From NCBI GenBank assembly GCA_002412865.1, contig DHVW01000010.1, forward strand, positions 59,234-123,233: a stretch of DNA of 64,000 nucleotides. Reading direction: 5' to 3'. The notes below the pieces were generated by a model. The model was given only the letters and a program-made list of their open reading frames with translations, had not been told where the DNA came from and made no database searches. The stretch comes from Sulfurovum sp. UBA5198 (GTDB lineage Bacteria > Campylobacterota > Campylobacteria > Campylobacterales > Sulfurovaceae). A program made the translations under genes and the position numbers. Of the stretch, positions 60,666-64,000 are shown one piece after another. Every line of letters begins with the position of its first letter. Positions within the stretch are counted from its first letter, which is position 1.

Positions 60666-61355
60666 CTATTCAAACCGATAGCCAACACCCCAAACACTAT
60701 GAAAATATCCAAGGTTTCCATGTGGATCAATCTTTTTCTTGAGTCTACTTATAGCTACATTTACAGCATTTTGATTATCATCATCTAACTTTTCGCCCCA
60801 AATGTCATTCTGCAGGGTAGCCCTATCTAGTGTTTTTGATGAATTCGTGATTAAATATGCTAAAAGTTCTACTTCAAAAGATGTCAATTGTATATTAGCA
60901 CCATTTATGCTCGCACTATTGTTAGTTTTATTTAGTAAAATATCTTTGTATTTAATTTTGTTTTGTGGTTTTATTGCACCGCTTCGCTTTAGCAGAGCAT
61001 TTACTCGCAGGATTAGCTCTTTTGGCTGAAATGGCTTAGTAATATAGTCATCTCCACCTCGCTCTAAGCCTTCTTCTATATCGTCTTGATTATTTTTGGC
61101 ACTTAAAAATATGATTGGTATATTGTAGCCTTGTTCTCTGAGGTTGGCCACGAATTCACTACCCTCTATATTTGGTAGATTTCTATCCATAATAAGCAGT
61201 GACGGGTTCTCTTCATCTAGAAATTGTTTTAGATTTTGGGTAGTTAAAAATCCAGTAGTTCTGTATCCTTCTTTTTGGAGCAGATACTCCACAAGCTCTA
61301 GTATATCTGGCTCATCATCGACTATGACTATTTCAATCGCTGACTCGTTTGCCAT
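60666..61355 (-). CDS. phoB: PhoB-like response regulator coupled to pit
   Basis: This 229-residue OmpR/PhoB-type regulator has a receiver with Asp57 in LLIMDRNLPN and a winged helix ending VWGVGYRFE. ATG at 61355, 7 bases after the pit stop, is preferred over TTG at 61373, which overlaps pit and has no ribosome site. It shares most of its receiver with the regulator at 54003. Placed behind the Pho-box promoter of pit, it is probably autoregulated. Which paralogue controls which target cannot be read from the sequence. Confidence 0.88.
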   Translation of the reverse strand: MANESAIEIVIVDDEPDILELVEYLLQKEGYRTTGFLTTQNLKQFLDEENPSLLIMDRNLPNIEGSEFVANLREQGYNIPIIFLSAKNNQDDIEEGLERGGDDYITKPFQPKELILRVNALLKRSGAIKPQNKIKYKDILLNKTNNSASINGANIQLTSFEVELLAYLITNSSKTLDRATLQNDIWGEKLDDDNQNAVNVAISRLKKKIDPHGNLGYFHSVWGVGYRFE

Positions 61356-61362
61356 TTTTGTT

Positions 61363-62829
61363 TTAATATCCAAAAACTGCTTTTAGGATAAAGAAGAACA
61401 TTGCTGATAGTACCATAGCAATTGGAAGTGTGATTATCCATGATAGTGCTATTGGTTTCATCAATTTCCAGTTTGCATTGCGATTAAGCATTCCTATACC
61501 TATAACTGCGCCAACTAAAATATGAGTAGATGATACAGGAAGACCCATTTTTGTAGCTATCAAAATTACAAGCGTAGCACCAAGCTCTGCAGCAAAGCCA
61601 GTAACAGGAAATATATCAGCAATACGGTGACCTATTGTATTAATAACTTCTTTACCTAAAAACCAAAGTCCTGCCACCAATGCCACGCCGAATGTAAGCA
61701 TTATGGCTATTGGTACACCAGCTTTTTCACTAACTGAACCAGTATGCAAAATATCTATAATGGCAGCGAATGGTCCAATAGCATTAGCTATATCGTTTGC
61801 CCCATGACTGAATGCAAATGCAGAGGCTGTAAGGACTTGTAGCATGCTAAATAATCTCAAAGTAGCCTTATGGGGAGTATCTCTATGCATCTCTTTGACA
61901 ATAGCATATGTAATTCCATATGCTAGAGCCGCAAATGCTGATAATATCATTACGGTGCCAAGAGTATCAAACTTGATACCTGTATTTTTTAGACCCTTAA
62001 ATAAAAGTGTGCCTCCAATGGTTACTACAGCAAATGCTGCCACGATAGGAGCATGAGTCCGTAGAGCATAAAATGCTATTGGCTTCTTTTGAAGCGTAGA
62101 GACTTCATTTCTATATTTTTCATGTGTAACTTTTTGCTCGTCAGTCGCCGTTATTTCGTCGAAATCATTCTTTAGAGCTTTGAGTGAGCTGATTTTTTCT
62201 TCGGTCTTTTCATTATAATCAAGTATGTATCTTTTGAGATACCAATATATTCCATATGATGCAAGTCCACCAAGTATAGGCGACAATACCCAGCTGATTA
62301 CTATCTCTATTATCTTGTCCCATTTGATTAGTGCAGATACTCCACCTTCCATACCAGTTGCCATGGCAAGTGCTATACCGCCACCAAGTATACCACCAAC
62401 AATAGCGTGAGTAGTAGATACAGGCAAACCTCTAAAAGTTGCAATCAAAAGCCATGTTCCAGCCGAAAGAAGTGACCCCATCATAACAAACACAAGCAAC
62501 ATAGGGTCACTATGCATAGCTCCCATATCAATAATACCTTTTTTGATAGTGTCAGTTACTTCTGCTCCAGCCAACATTGCACCACTAAGTTCAAATATGG
62601 CTGCAATTACAAGGGCTTGTTTGATGGTGAGAGTTTTTGCTCCTACGCTCGTACCAAATGAGTTTGCTACATCATTTCCGCCAATATTGAACGCCATAAA
62701 GATACCAAATATAGAGGCTATTAAAAATATCAGATGGTTCCCAGACAGATAGTTGAAGCCCCAAATCGTAAATGCTACAAGCGATAAGGCAAATACCCCG
62801 CCAAAAAATAGATTATCTCGTGAATACAT
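61363..62829 (-). CDS. pit: PiT-family inorganic phosphate transporter
   Basis: This 488-residue carrier has about 10-12 helices in two inverted PHO4 halves: GGNDVANSFGTSVGA in the first, HGANDIANAIGPFAAI in the second, each with the matching GLPVSTTHA / GLPVSSTHI motif. A cytoplasmic loop (about 205-245) separates them. PiT carriers take up metal-phosphate by proton or sodium symport. A triple Pho box precedes it, so unlike E. coli pitA it should be induced by phosphate limitation. Confidence 0.94.
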   Translation of the reverse strand: MYSRDNLFFGGVFALSLVAFTIWGFNYLSGNHLIFLIASIFGIFMAFNIGGNDVANSFGTSVGAKTLTIKQALVIAAIFELSGAMLAGAEVTDTIKKGIIDMGAMHSDPMLLVFVMMGSLLSAGTWLLIATFRGLPVSTTHAIVGGILGGGIALAMATGMEGGVSALIKWDKIIEIVISWVLSPILGGLASYGIYWYLKRYILDYNEKTEEKISSLKALKNDFDEITATDEQKVTHEKYRNEVSTLQKKPIAFYALRTHAPIVAAFAVVTIGGTLLFKGLKNTGIKFDTLGTVMILSAFAALAYGITYAIVKEMHRDTPHKATLRLFSMLQVLTASAFAFSHGANDIANAIGPFAAIIDILHTGSVSEKAGVPIAIMLTFGVALVAGLWFLGKEVINTIGHRIADIFPVTGFAAELGATLVILIATKMGLPVSSTHILVGAVIGIGMLNRNANWKLMKPIALSWIITLPIAMVLSAMFFFILKAVFGY

Positions 62830-62855
62830 AAAGCCCCCAAAAATTTGATAATAAA

Positions 62856-62898
62856 ATTATAACTAGATAATGTTACCAAAATGTTACTGTAATGTTAC
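62856..62898 (-). promoter_or_regulatory. pit: Triple Pho box and -10 before pit
   Basis: GTTAC occurs on the plus strand at 62872, 62883 and 62894, exactly 11 bases apart. TATAAT on the minus strand (62861-62856) lies 10 bases from the nearest copy. This is the clearest Pho box in the window and defines the local consensus (minus strand GTAACATTNNN). Confidence 0.75.
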
Positions 62899-62910
62899 CA
62901 TAACTAAATA

Positions 62911-63155
62911 TTCATTTTTCCACCAGTTCCTGTGGATTCTACTACTGGAGTTTTCAGGCCACCTGTTGCCCCTAGTTGCTTAGCTAAATGGATATACTGT
63001 TTAGCTACCTACTATTTTAATTTGTTCTCTAGTTTCTGAAGCTACTGTTAAAAGAGCCAGAACTGCTAGACTAAGTGTAGTTTTTTTATATTATTTCGCT
63101 TGAGTTTTTATTTGTCAAGGAATTTTAGAATAGTTTATTTGCAAGTTGGTAACAA
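62911..63155 (-). pseudogene. Remnant of a third pstS with its promoter
   Basis: Read leftward, about 180 bases align with the start of pstS2: the signal-peptide region, then a piece with the STGTGG segment (compare CCACCAGTTCCTGTGGATTC in both). A deletion of roughly 10-20 bases, loss of the ATG and loss of everything beyond about codon 60 make it non-functional. A decayed promoter follows, with one GTAAC at 63149. This fills most of the 62830-63204 gap. Confidence 0.85.
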
Positions 63156-63204
63156 GATGGTTGAATATTAATATTTTGAGTTTATAGTTTCATTTTTTTG
63201 CTAG

Positions 63205-63768
63205 TTAATTATATAAGTTTGCTATTTGATTTAATTCATTTGATAGTGCTGGTCTTGCGATTACGCCATAGCCAATTAATTTACCATCGTTTATTGTAGG
63301 AGTAATGACAAAGTGTGCCCAAAAAAACATTCCGTCTTCTCTAATGTTCTTTACTATACCTTCCCATGTATTCTGATTTGATACAGTGTGCCATATTTCT
63401 TTAACTATATTGCGTGGCATATCTGGATGTCTTATTGTAGTTTGTTTTAGTCCTATAATATGATCTTTTGAATAGCCAGAAACTTCGCGGAATCTAGAGT
63501 TTGCATATGTTATGCGACCATGCATGTTGGTAGAAACTAACATCACTCCATTGTCGTATATATATTCATTGTTGTAATTTGTTACTTTGCCTTTTCCAGC
63601 AATGATGGATTTGAAATATTCTTTTTTTTTATCAAATATACTTTTTTCTAGCTCATCTTTTTTCAATATGCTACTAATATAACTTGAATTTGATTTCTTA
63701 AATACAGGTGCAAAGTCATGATATTTATTTTTGTTATCTTTTGAGCTTTCTACTATTTTAGTTTGCAT
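63205..63768 (-). CDS. CetB-like PAS protein with a Pho-type promoter
   Basis: This is a 187-residue single PAS domain protein. A charged N-terminal extension (about residues 1-65) precedes a PAS domain with the Aer-type motif TTIRHPDMP. The ATG has AAGGAG upstream. Its promoter carries the 11-base-spaced repeats seen in the phosphate genes next door. It may link phosphate state to energy taxis or another PAS-controlled output. No transducer or kinase is adjacent. Confidence 0.83.
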   Translation of the reverse strand: MQTKIVESSKDNKNKYHDFAPVFKKSNSSYISSILKKDELEKSIFDKKKEYFKSIIAGKGKVTNYNNEYIYDNGVMLVSTNMHGRITYANSRFREVSGYSKDHIIGLKQTTIRHPDMPRNIVKEIWHTVSNQNTWEGIVKNIREDGMFFWAHFVITPTINDGKLIGYGVIARPALSNELNQIANLYN

Positions 63769-63794
63769 ATTCTCTCCTTGGATGTTTTGTTGTT

Positions 63795-63826
63795 ATTATT
63801 ATTAAATGTTGTTACATTTTGGAAAC
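63795..63826 (-). promoter_or_regulatory. Pho-box-like repeats before the last PAS gene
   Basis: GTTAC (63811) and GAAAC (63822) lie 11 bases apart; read on the minus strand this is GTTTCCAAAATGTAAC, close to the Campylobacter jejuni Pho box as I remember it (GTTTCNAAAANGTTTC). An AATAAT hexamer on the minus strand (63800-63795) has the same 10-base spacing as at pit and pstS. Confidence 0.55.
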
Positions 63827-63976
63827 AAGTTTAATATGATGAGATGCTTTGGATTGAGAGGTTTGTATTGAGCGATAAAATTAGTGTTTAGAAAATAATC
63901 CACAAATAAAAACATGCAAAAAATTTTAAAAAGATACTTTAACATTGAAATAAAATTTGTGTGATTTAAATAAAGG

Positions 63977-64000
63977 TGGTGACCCCACGGAGACTCGAAC
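63977..64000 (-). tRNA. 3' end of a tRNA gene, cut by the window edge
   Basis: Read leftward, the sequence is a T-arm and acceptor: GTTCGAGTC loop, CTCCG closing the T stem, TGGGGTC as the acceptor 3' strand, discriminator A and an encoded CCA (63979-63977). The anticodon lies outside the window, so the isotype cannot be stated. Confidence 0.85.

Overview
The window is an AT-rich stretch of a Campylobacterota (epsilonproteobacterial) chromosome, most likely a free-living Sulfurimonas- or Sulfurovum-like organism. The evidence is gene content and order: purB close to nrdA; an nfu - small helical protein - murE run resembling the Campylobacter order; nifS-nifU as the Fe-S assembly pair; hemJ; class Ia nrdAB; and several stand-alone Aer/CetB-type PAS proteins. 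The genus cannot be fixed from this window alone. Genes are dense on both strands. No rRNA or CRISPR array is visible, and one partial tRNA runs off the right edge.

Layout. 1-6.3 kb: the end of purB, a CetB-like PAS gene, then a leftward operon of PAS protein, HPt protein, hybrid histidine kinase and CheY-like receiver, followed by a duplicated and partly deleted PAS/exported-protein module. 6.5-17.3 kb: a tyrosine-rich exported protein, nrdA, a HhaI/HinP1I-type GCGC restriction-modification pair sitting between nrdA and nrdB, then nrdB, an amidohydrolase, pcm, a helix-turn-helix protein and Fur-box-controlled feoB-feoA. 17.3-24.2 kb: a repeat-bearing lipoprotein, an L,D-transpeptidase, a 268-bp element with terminal inverted repeats, msrB-msrA, a frameshifted copper ATPase and an 81-bp-repeat protein. 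24.4-33.9 kb: ycaO, an ABC exporter, a DEAD-box helicase, an RluA-family pseudouridine synthase, a membrane-anchored Mrr-like nuclease, a DUF234 protein, dedA and corA. 34-37.8 kb: nfu, murE, a [2Fe-2S] ferredoxin-like protein, panD and an ankyrin protein. 37.8-44.5 kb: an EIIA(Glc)-like protein, an unannotated 36-residue membrane peptide and an NhaC-type antiporter in one coupled operon, then hemJ, a secreted nuclease, an AEC carrier, an M15 peptidase and folE. 44.5-54 kb: an SPFH/zinc-ribbon pair, nifS-nifU, an AAA+ ATPase and an RND-family exporter. 54-63.8 kb: a phosphate cluster with pstS-pstC-pstA-pstB-phoU-regulator, a second pstS, pit-phoB, a pstS remnant and a CetB-like PAS gene.

How the genes work together. 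The phosphate cluster looks like one regulon: pstS1, pstS2, pit and the last PAS gene each carry GTAAC/GTTAC-type direct repeats at 11-bp spacing, placed exactly 10 bp upstream of a -10 hexamer. nifS and the ferredoxin-like gene share a 6-7-6 palindrome (TARGAC-N7-GTCYTA) just downstream of a TATTAT hexamer, which suggests a common repressor of Fe-S genes. The EIIA - micropeptide - NhaC operon is the most system-like unexplained unit. It suggests an ion transporter regulated by an orphan PTS protein through, or together with, a small membrane subunit. All functional statements rest on motif recognition by eye; no database search was run.
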